DNA from: Panonychus citri
Taxonomy: Eukaryota; Arthropoda; Arachnida; Trombidiformes; Tetranychidae
NCBI RefSeq assembly: GCF_014898815.1
Contig: NW_026515516.1
Location: 1,302,001-1,366,000, forward strand
DNA: 64,000 nt
Reading direction: 5' to 3'
The notes beneath the pieces were generated by a model, which was not told the DNA's origin, searched no databases, and worked only from the letters and a program-made list of their open reading frames with translations. A program made the position numbers and the translations under genes. The number at the start of each line of letters is the position of its first letter. The stretch's first letter is position 1. This document shows, piece by piece, positions 47,444-61,500 of the stretch.

Positions 47444-50400
47444 AGATTGCATTTTCCATTCACATTATCATCTTTATCTTCATCATCCTGAGATAATTTC
47501 GTTTGATAATAAATATCCTTTTATAAACTTGTTAAACCTTGAAGAGGATCATGAAAGCTTGAAGAGAGAGCGAGATTAAACCTCATCAACAATTAACGTT
47601 GATAACTGTGAATATGGAAATGATTAATCATGATGATTGTGGTTTTTCATGAGCAACAAAAAGTGATTATCCGAGTTGATGATGAACAAAAAAAAAAGAG
47701 TAAGGCAAAAGATTAACAATGATTATAATCAAACTGAGCAAAAAAAAAGTTCTGAACTTTCAAAAAAAAAAGAAAGTGAAAAGTTTTAATTGTGATTCGA
47801 TTGCAATTAAAAATTCATTTGCAATCTTCTCAATAATGTTTACCAATACTTACATCTTATTTTCATGGTAGTTACTGAGCCAATGAAATAACCATGGATG
47901 GAAATAAATTACATATTCATTTAGATGAGAAAAATAAATATTATCGTTGGAAACGTTGATCAGATTACAATTTATTTATATCTTTGTTATTTATTGCAAA
48001 GGTTTCTACTTATGATGATGATGATAAAACCTTTGTTACCTTGTGAACCCATGTTAATATTATGAGAGAGTAAAGTTCATCATCATCATAACAATAACTA
48101 GAATAGATGATAAAATTATCCTCATCCCATGTTGGTAATAAAAAGTTGAACATTAACTCGTAACTTGTAAAGGTAGAAAAGTTTTATTCAGATTAATCGA
48201 CTTATTTTATCAATCAATGGATTAGCTTATTGATCAAATTGCAAAAATTGTTTTCATTTGCATACGACAATCAGTTGATTAACTTTTAATCTCATATTTC
48301 ATTTGCCCTGACAAACTGATTAACTGAATATTTTTCACTGAAATTGATTTATTCTTGATGGTAATCAATGTAATATTACATTAAATTGTGTATATATATT
48401 GTTAATGGTGCAATTTGATCATGTTAATTATTACAATTTGTTTAAGTTTATCAATCATCAGTAATGGTTAATCCAATCTTGGATTAAGGATATTAAACTT
48501 GTTATTATTAATAATTCTGGTTTGATTTGTATTAATATCTTGCTTTGAGCATTGAACGTTAACCAATCATCATGATTAACTATTTCAATGGTATTCAAGT
48601 TGATTTGATGATTTTTATCATGTAAAATTTGCTCAATACATTATTATTATTATCTCGATAAACATATAGCCTCAGGGGAAAGTTTCAATTTTCTGTTAAT
48701 TTTTTTTTGTTTTTGTTTCATTTGTTGAGACACTTTCCTTTTGATGGATTATGATATTTGTCGTTGTTGTTGGTTGACAGTTGACGAAGTGAAAACTTTG
48801 ACTTATCGAACTTGAGAAGACGAAAACAGAACAATTCTCTGAAAGTTCATTGGTGTTACTACCATGAAGTAAATAATGATGATGATGAGAAATGATATAT
48901 AACATTTTTTTCATGGGGAATGAAAATATTACACTGATTTTTACTTTACTTTTTTTTATCATCATTTAATAAAAGTAAAAAAAAACATTAGGTAAACTTG
49001 ATCAAAAGTCATGTAACAATATATCAGAATTTGAATTGATAAATGAACTTTTCATGATGATGGTAAACAAAAGTGAAGCTGGAAATGTTCAGTTCATATT
49101 CTGAATGGTGTATATGAATGATTCACCTTATTTTCCTGTGATAATATAAATGATTTTTTTTATTCTCACCATAGGAACTTGAATGATCTTCAGAATCATT
49201 ATTCATGTGGAAATTGGAACTGGAATTCACTCTCTCTCTCTCAGTTCTCAATTCTTGTTCACCAAAATCTCAAGGAATGAGCCGGAAAAGGAAATGATGA
49301 TGATGTTGTAAGAATAAGTATATTTATAAAGTTTATCTCAATGGAAATCAGGTAATAATTGTATTACCTTTTCTTCATCTTCCTCAAATCATATACAGCT
49401 TATATAATTCAGTAACTATTGATCAGAATTCACAATCAATTCATTTAATTGAAAATTTGATTACTATTGAAGATGAGAAATCAACACAAGGAAGACAAAT
49501 CAACGCTGAAAATTATGATGATTGATAATAAATTGATCATCATCTTTAATTGAGTTATTTGTCCTCAAACAACAATAATCATTGATTAGAATTGTGATAA
49601 AATGAATCATTTCCGAGTATTTTTTTTTCACCAATGATGAAACCGAATGAGGACTGAAAATTCATGTTCCATTTTCATTGAGAAACTTTCATGATAATTT
49701 GGAAAAATAGAGAGAGAGAGAGAGAAAGAGATAAAAGTTCATCCAATGAATCCAACTCAGGAAGAGAAAACATCGGAATTTATTCTGAACATTTTGCATG
49801 ATGTTCACTTGTAATTCTCTGTGGATTTTTATCTCTATTATATTCAATTGACTTATCGAAAGCCTGAAAGAAAACAATCAATTCCATATCATTAATCATT
49901 CTCTGAATCTATTACATGAGAAAAAAAAATATATACTAAACCAGAGGAAAGAATCATAAATACATAAGATGACCAAAGTAGTGGACACGATGAAGATAAT
50001 ATTCAATTTCGTGAGCTGGACGGAAAAACGAGGAAAAAAAAGTTACCATAACATGAACATTAATAATATTAGTTATCATCATCATCATCATCAGGATGAA
50101 AAATGTTCCGAGGAAATTATCATGATATGAGTTTAAATGTAAATATGAATCATAAAGTAGCCAATGTCCAGAAATCTATTAATATATATTGACCAATCTT
50201 CCGTCCGGAGTAAGTCCTTTCCAACTTCCGTTTATCATGTTGATAATCATTAGCATGATAATCTGAATATATAACAAATGAACTTGATAGTTGTTGTAAC
50301 GTTTTTTCAAGATGATGATAAGAAGCTGAAAAAAAAATCTAATTTCCATAATAATAATGATAAACAATCATGATGATGTTACCATGTTACATGCTAATGA

Positions 50401-51354
50401 ATATTTATGTTCATGATGAGTTTGGAAGCTTAAAGAAAGCGGAAAAAAAAGTTTCAAGATTCAATGGTAACGTATTATTATCATGGATGATAATGATTAA
50501 ACAATGGTAACCAAATGTTAATTATAAGTAAATTAATAACCAACCAACTAAACAACAACAACAACAATCGGTAATGAAATAATAATATCATATTAATATG
50601 ACGTTAACCATGTTTAATGATAATGATTAGGTAATAATAATAATGTTAAAAGGATGAGGATGAGGTTGGAAATTAAGTTGATTGTATTAATGGGCTTCTT
50701 ATATTTATATTACCTTTTGAATACAATACCTTTTGTGAAAAAAAAACAATTAAACCGGTTCAATTTGATTGTGATTAGGATGAAGATGATAAACAATAAG
50801 ATGATAAATGTTAAATTATTATCATCATATTATTTATTATCTTAACGCTTTTTAAACAAATGATTTAAGGTGATCACCATCATCTCCTTTGCTTTTCATC
50901 CTCATCACTTTGGTTGTGTTTTTGTTGTGATGGAGAAAATTTTTATTATAAATAAAGGATTTTAATTGATGAGGTAAATTACTGTGAAAATGGGTGAGAT
51001 GATGATGAGGATGGAAATGTCTTGTTAGATCTAACCTTGAAAAAGATGATCATTTTTTACCTGTGAACCCGCACATACATACACACACACACACCGATGT
51101 GGCGGTGGTGGTGGTGGGTTTCCTTTCACACTGGATATCCACCTTATCGGTGTCTAAATATGAATGAGTGATTGATGTTCACAGTATTTAAAATACCTTT
51201 GGAAACCTTTATGTTTACCTGATACTATTTTTTTTTCATTCTTCATCAGGTTTGTATCTGAATAGCGTTAATAAGACAAATGCTTTATCATCCTCATCCT
51301 GTCCAACATCAAATACTAGAGTTTTGACCAATAATATCACCACCTCAACTATCA

Positions 51355-51385
<31 letters not shown>

Positions 51386-52252
51386 ACCTGTGGGATCCAT
51401 CGTACCTGCATGAGCCTTCAATACCAAATGATTGGATGATCGATTTACCTTTTGTATTAAAATCTAACCTTATCATAAGGTTTATCATCCAATGCATCAG
51501 CTTGTGTTTTTTTACACTTCCATCATCCGCATCATCAAGAATGGAGGTAAAAAACATTATAATATCGTAATGTTGATGGAGGAACAAATTTTTCAATCTT
51601 ATCTGCATCATTGAGCATCATTATCATCATCATCATCAATTGTATCAGCTTTTGATTTGAAGGGAAACAGGAAAAGGAAAAAAAAAGAAAATTTTTTTTT
51701 CATTAGAAAGTAAAAGTTGCATCAATCAAAGTATCATCTTCATCTTTATCCTCATCATTGCATACCTTGAATTCATTGGATAACTTGAACAATAGCTATT
51801 ACCTTTTCGATACCTGTAAACTTGTCTCTGTCTCTCACTCACTTCCTTGGAAACTATTGATGCAAACAGACACTTTGCAAATTAAATTTAATCACTAATT
51901 AACAAGGTAACAATTAGATTGACACCTTTAAAGACAAAAGGTATCGTTTAAAATTATATTGGGCTTACCTTTACTCTTTCATTGATCCATATCATTGAAA
52001 AGTTGACAGAAAACTTTTTTCCACCATTAAATCATTTTCTTTGTGTATTTTTTTCATTAGTGAAAACATTTACCTGTAATTTACCTTTTAATAAAGTCTT
52101 ATCTGTAAGTAATATAAGGTTAAATTGATGATAATCATTATCATCATCATCATCATGAGTAGTAAATGATTATTATCTCAAACTGATTATTGTTCAAAAG
52201 TAACTTTTTTTTATTATCCTCAGATTATCTCAACCGAGACACTTTATTAGCT

Positions 52253-52285
<33 letters not shown>

Positions 52286-55200
52286 AAGAGGGTCAATGAT
52301 GATGATTATCAGCATAAGGTGCACAGGTAGATCTAAACAGAGAGTCAACATTATCAGCATAAAAATGATTATTTTTTTGCTCTTCCTGTTAAATTGACTC
52401 GAAAAGACATAATAAAAACTATTATTATCTTTTTTTTCATCATTATCAACATGATGATTATCATCCCAGTGAATGCAAACAATTAACAACAACAGAAGCA
52501 TCAATGATAACAATGAAAACGACAAATAAACAAACATTAACACTGACAACAATCAACATGATTATCAAATCATTTTCTTCATTGAGAAAAATAAAATAAT
52601 TAAACCATTGATATTACCGATATTGTAGATTATGTTTACCTTGTTTTTCATCAATCAAATAAATCAAAGGTAAAGGTGAATCGTTGTAACCTTATTTACC
52701 TTTTTCTTTACATCTTTTTCTTGGTATTCATCGTCTTTCTCATTGTCATCATCATCATGATTATCATCTCAAAATGTTCATCATTATTTGCATAGTAAAT
52801 GATTAATTCTGAATGTGTAGTTAACCTTGATGTTCATTTGATTTTCATTGTTTCCCTTTTGCTTATTTTGTCAACTTAATTCAAATACCTTTCATCATGA
52901 TTCAGATTCAGTTGATGATGAAGATAATAAAGTCATGGTAGTCACTCTGTTTACCATGATGATGAGTAAATTTATGTAATATAAAGTAAAGAGCGTGAGG
53001 TGACTTTACAATTGCTCCTCTCTTTCTCTCTATCTTATATTATGATGATTTTTATCGCGAATAAAAAACTTTGCGTGTTCACTTGTTATACAAATATTAA
53101 GAAATGAATGATAATCATCATGATGATATAATAACAATAATAATAGTAAACAAGAATTCTTAAAATATTCAGTTGTATGAGTAGACGAAGGTGTGGTTGA
53201 TACTGATGCGGAGGGTTTGATATTAACTTGATGAAAGAGTTAATTGTGTTGTAATTTTGTAATTGTCAAGTAAATAATCATCTCAGTGTTTTCAAGATTC
53301 AAATTCTGTCAACAAAGTTTCCTTTAAATGTTTCCAGTGTTCTGATGCTTATCTACCTTGACACTTATTTGGATGAGGATGTTGGTGAAGAGAGAGAGAC
53401 AGAGAGGGCAAAGATTTCATTGTCCGATTGTATTCATTTGAAAGGGTCATCTCAGGGTGATTAGATGATGATGATGATAAGATTCAATGGTAATAAAGTG
53501 TTTATCTTTTAAATATCTTTACCTGATAACCGTTTCTCTTACTTTAATCACCTTGATTGTTTGTTGGTGAGAAGAATAGATTAAGACCTTTAATCAGTTT
53601 CCTTTAGTTGTTTTTAACTGCATTTAATTTAGTCAATGTTTCACTTGATGATGATGATGATAATCATCAGATAGAGAGGGAGGTGACTTTCCATGTGAAA
53701 TGAATGGTAATAAGATGATGATGATGATGATGATTGAGATGAAGATAAACACTGAAATTGGGTTAGATTAATTTGACCGAACACACGAGAAAAGAGTAAC
53801 TTTGTTTCCATTTCTTTATCCACAATTGATTAACAGAGATTATCCTGAAGATTTGTCGTATCGAATCGTCATATCTATGGATTATCATTGATCTAACGAA
53901 AGGATTAAATCAATTGAATCAATTGTTAGAACTTTTTTCAATTTTCGAAAAAAAAACTTTTTCTATCAAATATAAAGTTACGATTCGATATCATCATCTT
54001 GATAAGTGTTCAAGGCGTTGAAATTGTAATCTAATCAAAAAGTATATCATGTTACCGTTGAAAAAGGGATTATGATTAACTTACCTGATCAATGGTAATT
54101 TAATTAACTGAAATGTATTAACAATATGATTAGCTAGCTACAAGTTGTATTCAATAATAATAGTAATATAAACATAATGTATTCATTGATTATCTTCATG
54201 ATGAATACATGATTATCGTGATGATAAAAGATTATTGTTATGGTTGATGATGATGATTCAGTTTTGATTAAAAAATGATCATTGATGTAATTGTAGTTTA
54301 AGGTACATAATTGGTTATTAGTTAATTGTAATCATTTTTGTCCAGTCTAAGGAAAAAAACAATAAAAAAAAATTGGGAAAAGGAAACGGTTTCCAAATGA
54401 ATTGTTATCATGATTAAATTGTGTTCATTGTGTTCAATATCAAGAATAAAGGTAAATTGCTGATTATTGCTGAACTGAGTAACTATTTATTTTTTTTTGC
54501 TTCATCTGAACTTTATCATGATGATGATTATCATTATTACATTTTCATTGATAACAATTTATATTGTGAAAGTAAATTAGTTTTTTTATACTTTGCTTTG
54601 CATTATTTGAACTTGACTAAACTAATAACTACTCACACATGCATAAGTACATGTGATACAATAATGGACATTGTCCAGTTCATGTATACAATGGGAAAAG
54701 AAGGTCAATGAGATGGACAATGAAGGTGGACAAGAGGTAAAAAGGAGGAGTAGGTGGGTGAGAGAGAGGAAGGTATATCGAAAAGAGCATAAGGAAGATG
54801 AAGAAGACTTGAAAAAAAGTGGACATTTTAAGAAGATGAGAAAGTAGGTGGACATTTGAAGAAGGAAGTTTTGGTCTGACCAGTGGAAGAAAGAAGGAAA
54901 AAGATGAAGAATTGATGAGAATTGACCGAAAGTACAAGTTCGATGGATAGAATTGAATATCTAATTGTGTCTTCTTTTAGTTTGCTTCGGTTAAAAGGAG
55001 AGATTCAAAGAAATACAAATAAAAGAAGCAACGAAAAGGGCTGACCTTTTATTTTAGAAATTTATTCTTTTCTCTTCTATGTTGTCTTTTTTTCGTCATC
55101 TTCCTCCCACCATTTTCAATCATCGACATCATCATCAGCATCTTAGTCTATTATTTTGTCTCATTAGAAGTCAAATAAACATCAATTTTCACCCAATTTC

Positions 55201-57849
55201 TTGTCTCTTTCCTTTTCCATAGGAAAAACCATTTATCAAAGTTACCAAAAAACTTTTACTATTCTTTTGCCCATAAAATCAATCTCAAGCCCTTCATTGC
55301 TTCAGGTCTCTCATCCCTAATCATCACCATCTTTTACCGGAAATCAAGTTGATTTTACTTCACCTGAATAATAACATAGTTTATGTGTATTATCATTTGT
55401 AACCTTCATTGAATTTCCATTGAATCAAAATCACGTTTTTTCATTCTCACGGGTTTACATTTCCTTTAGCTCCCTACCCACCCAGCTCTCTCTTTCTCTC
55501 TTTCTCTCTCTCTCTCTGGCTACTTGCTCATCATTATCACCTCCATCATCTTCATCCTTTAATTTACTTCAACATTTCTCTCATTCCTCAAAGACCCTGA
55601 TGATAAAATAATGACGAGGATGAACAATTACCTTAGAGCTCACCTTTAATCAGTCAAGTCTCTCTCTCTCTCTTTCTCTCTCAATCTTGATATTATCATT
55701 ATCATTATCTATGGTCACTTCCTAATGAATAGACTTTTGAAATGATCCATAATAACAAATAATAACTAATTGTATCAATTGATAAACATCATCGTCAGAT
55801 ATACAATTTGTTGTTGTTATTGAATCACTTTTTTGAAAATGTAATGATGATAATTGCTATTTATCAATCACTTCAATAGATACTGATTATTATCATTTTT
55901 TGGTCAGTTTGATATAAAAAAAATGATAAATTTCAAGATAAAATGTTCTGTTGATATTGATAACCATCATCATCATGTTAATGATAAGCTTTTCATAGAT
56001 GAGAAAAAAAATTTTCTGATAAATTGGATTGCTGATTATTACATAGGATTGTTTCTGATATTTTGTTACATCATTTGTAACAATGAACTTCAATAAAACT
56101 CTGATGATGATGATTATAATCATGATGAAGATGAACATGGGATAATGAAGGTTGACATGAAACAATTGAGTTTACCTGAGTAACTATATCATGAAGTAGG
56201 AGGAAACAATCAAGTTGATCATATGCTTTAGATTAGCTACTATTATAATTGTAATATCAATGAATTATATGATTAAAGGGATAAACTAAATTGCAAACTA
56301 TTAATATTATCATCATAATCATCATTATCATCATCCAAAGTTAAATAGCTTCATTATCAATAGACTTTTGTATGCTCCTTTTGTTTCAATCTTACATTTT
56401 TCATCTTCCATCCTCATCCTCACCATCATCATCATTATCCTTTGTCATTTTTTATCCGCATCCATTTTTTTTTCGTCCATCCTTTTCTGTAGCCTGAGAA
56501 AACTTAATCACTAATCAGTAATTACCTTTTAATTGCAACATTAATTGGAAAAATCAATCAAAAAAAAAAGTTCTTTCAAAGTTTCTTCCTTTAATAATTA
56601 ATTTACATCTTCAACTAATTGTGCAATTAATTAATTGCTGGATATACTCTTATGTGAGTATCTTGGTCGCTTACCCATTGATTGATGTTTCCGTTTTTGT
56701 TTTAAAGATTTGATATAATCCAGATTAAGCTAATCCTCATCTTTATCCTCCTCCTCCTACAGTCTTGAATTGTCTCATTGTGATGATATAAATTGTCCAG
56801 TTAAAGTGAAAAGCTAATTATTATCATGGTCATCATCTTGTCTCAGGTTTTAACAACATAATTATAATTGTTGTAATCAACGGACAAAATCAAATGATCA
56901 CCATTAACCATTAATCTTAATTATCAACAACAACAACAACAACGACATTTAGTTAACCTCTGATTTTTGAGGTAAATTTTACCTTTATCTTGGTGATTTA
57001 ATCGCAATCAAATTGTGTATATATTATCATTATGTTTACCTTTTTCTTTTTAATGTCTCCAATCAAATTAATCACTGATTAATCAACCAATCAATCAATC
57101 ACTTTTAATCATTTGAAATGTGCATTGAAAAACACATCAGAAATTATCAAAAACTAACCCAAAATAACATGACAAGTAATTAAAGTAGTAGAAAAGGAAA
57201 AGTTATCATCGACAATCAAGAAAGTAATTAATAATAAATAACAGCGACGATAATGTTAGTTAATGGTCAACAATTTACTAATCAGTAGAAGAGAGTAAAT
57301 TTTTGATAATTGATTAGATGAGGGGTTAAGTCAATCAAAAAAGTGAAAGTCTCATCATAATCGTTGACGATGATGATGATGCAATTTTGCAAATTGCAAT
57401 TGATTGCAATCTGATTGCAGTGCAAATAAAACTGATACTGATGGAGATCATCATCATCATCATCATCATCGTCATCTTCATCAGGAAGATAAGGATGAAG
57501 ATGATAACTTTGTTTACATGCGAAGAAAAAAAAATCGAAATTCATTTTAACCATTAAATCTTGTAAAGAGGCTCTTGCAAATGTAAAGACACTTAATGTT
57601 ATTTTCATCTTCATCTTCATCCTTATCATCATCATCTTATAGCTCTCACTTGAAAGGTAAAACATTAATGTGTAATTATTTTATTGAATCTATTGCAATT
57701 GTATCACAATTAAAGGTAATAAATATTCAAAGTTTCAAATTGAATTCAATTTACTTGTTAATAAACAATTGACTTGACCGCGTTAATTTTTGCTTTTAAT
57801 TGTTGGAGGTAAAAGTGAATCTAATTGCTTTTAGATGATCAAAACATGG

Positions 57850-58520
57850 CGGCAATGTTGATTAATGAGTTCAGGCCAAAAAATTGGTACATGAGTTTCA
57901 CATGTCCAACAGTACCAACAGTTGATTATTGAATGATTGGGATGAAGTACCGTTATTATTTGACATTAATAATCTCTTATTGTACTTTGGTGGTGAATAA
58001 TTTAAATGAAATTATCCATTATTATTGGTCATTTGTTTGAAGGTCATCTGAAGGTAGTGTCATAAAAAAAGCGCTCGAAAACATCAACGCCAAGCTTTTT
58101 TCTGATCGTTGTGTCAAATGTTGAGATGGTTTTACTAAATGGTAGAGTTGATTAGCGCGATTTACGATTGGCAGGTGCAAGTGGCTCGAAACTTCAATGA
58201 CTTCAATCGACAAAAAAAGTGCGCAGATAATTGACCTTCAAAGTCGATAGTTCGTCGATCAACTCGATGACCCTGAAGTGATTTGATACTTTACGCGAAG
58301 ACCAATGATCGTGATGGTTAATATTGGAGAGATTTAATTAGCTTCTTATGAGTTGGTCATTGGGATAAAAATTAACACCTCGAAAAATGAGAAGCCGATT
58401 GAGGGGACAAAGAAAATAATGAAGCTCCATCCATCCCGATTCGGATGTTTCACCTGAATTGGAATCGCCTTAGGCAATGAGAACGATAATAACCTGTGCG
58501 GAAAAATTATGGTACATTTT
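57850..58520. other. CpG-richer, non-repetitive island
   Basis: Contrasts with its surroundings by lacking microsatellites and carrying many CG dinucleotides (GCGCTCG, AGCGCG, GTGCGC, GTCGTCGATC, TTACGCG). A 63-codon minus-strand frame (58022-58213) ends in SSAFFMTLPSDDLQ but matches nothing I know. No terminal inverted repeats found. Confidence 0.3.
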
Positions 58521-61500
58521 AATGAATTAAGATTTCTGACGGAATTTTAAACTTTTTACCATGAATAGATCTGGATCTGTCGAGTGAGTTCATTTTAAGT
58601 TGATTATGACATTAAAAATTAGATTAATTAGTCATAAAAACTTCACTCTATGCAAGCCTTTTAACATAAAAAACCGGTTTTTCGAATAGTTCAGAAAATC
58701 AGATTTTTCTGATTAGGTTATCGTAATGATCTCATGCATAGGTGACACTTTATTTAAACGAAACAGATACAACTTTATTTCTTCTATCTATTGATATAAT
58801 TTTCACATCTTTCCGATTTATCGTTAAAAAGTTATGAGATAATTAGAAAAATTTGAATTTAAAAAACTTTTCATCGTCACAATCAAGTAATGACTAATTA
58901 ATCAAATTTCTAATGTCATAACTAGTTATTGTTTCAATCGATATGATTTAGAATGTTATTTTGTAAAGTTCAAAATTTTGATAATCAATAAATGATAATT
59001 ATATCAGAGTGTTCAAATTTTCGTGGTTGTCTTTTGATCTTCATCTGGTCAGCAAAATTGACCACTAATAAGAATACGAAAATTTATCAAGCCCAATGGT
59101 TAATTAGTCCAGTTGATCAACGATTTAAACGAGGAAATTATATTTAATATGATTTACAATCTGAAATGATTAACTTTTAATTGTTGTTGTTTTTTCATAT
59201 TGAAATTAGTTTTCGTTTCTTTGCTAAAAGCTTTTTGATTGTAAAAAATTAAGTTAATCCAGTTGTTGAAAAAAAAAAATAATTTAAATTGTTTCAATTT
59301 CACAAAAAGTTAATCATAATCATAAAAATCTTAATTTCTCATTTGATTACAATTTAATTTGAAGGCTAAATTGCTATTGTAGGTTAATTGTTTCACTTTG
59401 ATTTTTATCATTGGATTAACTTTATTATTATTATGAATTTGAATCACTTAATTTACTTAATTGTTGGTTGACCATTTAAATTGTTTGGTGAATACTTAAT
59501 CAAGGGTCATTAGTTAATCATAAAAAGTTAATCACTCAAAATTATTTAATTCATTTTCATGGGAATCATTTAAGTTTCTAAATTATTTGAAACAGTTGAT
59601 TGGGTAATTAAGGTAAATAATTAATTGTTGATCAGATTAAGAAAAATTAATGATCAGGTAATGATAACGTTTTTTTTACTTCTCTCTTGATGATTATCAT
59701 GATTAAGATGATGTTGATGATGATGAATTGGATGAGTAAGTAATTGATCAAATTGTTGATTGAATGAACCAGAACTGAATTTAACTGATTAGTCTTGATA
59801 ACAATTAAACTTTTTTATCAATCTAATTTTTGATTTACCATTGAAAGAAATATAAAAAAAATCAACTTGATAACAATCAAGAAGATTTTTTTTTCTTGTT
59901 CCTGATTGAACATTAACTTAATTGAAGTGAACTTTAATTAACAATGATTAACACTCTGGATTAAAAGTGTCTATTGTTATTTCATCATTCTCCCACCTCC
60001 CACCTCCCACATTTACCAACGTACTCTCTCAAATTTTTCATTGAGAAAAAAAAAGTTACTCATTCAATTGGATTCATGATTGATCACCATGAATGAATGT
60101 CAACCCATTGATAAACTGAATCAAAGGATTTAACCATTGAAAGTGAATCAATTTTTTCATTTCTTCATCTGATCAACTTTCACTTTCCATTAAATTAACT
60201 ACTAGAACAATTAATTTCATTTCATTAGAACTTTTTTTATATCATTCTATTACTAAATTGATGATCCTAATTGTCGCAATTAACCTAATGTATATTAGGG
60301 ATGATTTATCATGTAATTTCAATGGACAACCAGACAATTAATCACCAAGAACCAGGAAAAATAAAACCTCAACACTGTTAACCTAATTGTTGGTTAATCA
60401 TTGATTATATTACAAGGTTAAATTGATTAAATGATAATGTAATTTGATATGGAAATGATTGTGATAACAATTAGTTGAAATTGATTGGGTTCAATTATAT
60501 TAAAGAAGGTTAAATGTAAATGTAAATTGATTACAATTAATACTAAAATTGACTCGTTTAATTTAATTGTGATAACTTTTCATCATTGATCACCAATTTA
60601 CATTATTCAATTGGTCAGTTAACAATTTAAACTTTCTGTTTTTGTATATTAATATCAATATCAATGAAATATCATCTTAATCATCAACCTGTTTAATTGT
60701 GATCATGAAAACGTGATCAAATCAATTGACTGTAAATTGTAAATGATATTTGATGAGTAAACCACTTGGTTCCAATTCAATTGATATCTGAATTAAGGTC
60801 AACAATTTACAATGTTGAATCAATGGACACTGATTGTTACTATTAACAAGCTCTCACTAAATAATAATATATATTTACTATGATTGCTTTAGATATAAAT
60901 TTTTTTTTTCATTCATTGTTTTCATCATTCAAGTTTGAAAAATGATTGATCAAATTGATTGGTGTGACTTTTGATGTTGTTGTTGTTGTTTTTTTGCTTG
61001 AAAAGTTTGATAATCAACTGATGATGATGATCAAAGATGCTTATTACTGATCAGGCTTGTTATTTACTCATCATCATCATCATCATTTGATTGTTGTTTT
61101 ATATAATAAATTGACAATCGGTTTACCTGTTTACACTTTTGATTGATCAACCACCCACTCACTTGTAATGATAGATATAAATTCATCAATGAAATTGTTT
61201 GGACAATTAGGTTGTCCAAGTGATGGGAACAAAAATGGACATTAATGTTTATCTGTATTTCACTTTATTTCTTAGTCACTTGGTTGGTTAATGGTTGACC
61301 TTTCCGTTGACCAATTCTAATTGTTTTAATGTTGATCATGGACAATTAAGTTTACAGTTTCTTTCTTTACTCTATTCAATTGATTACCTTTTCAATTGCT
61401 TAAGGTAAAATGTTTCTAATGATGATGATTAATGTAACAAGAAAAATGCATTTACAGTGAAATTTATATATAATAATAAAATGTAAATGGTAGACACAAT

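Noticed and set aside
58022..58213. Possible transposase fragment
   Set aside because: Peptide matches no transposase motif I know and no inverted repeats flank it.
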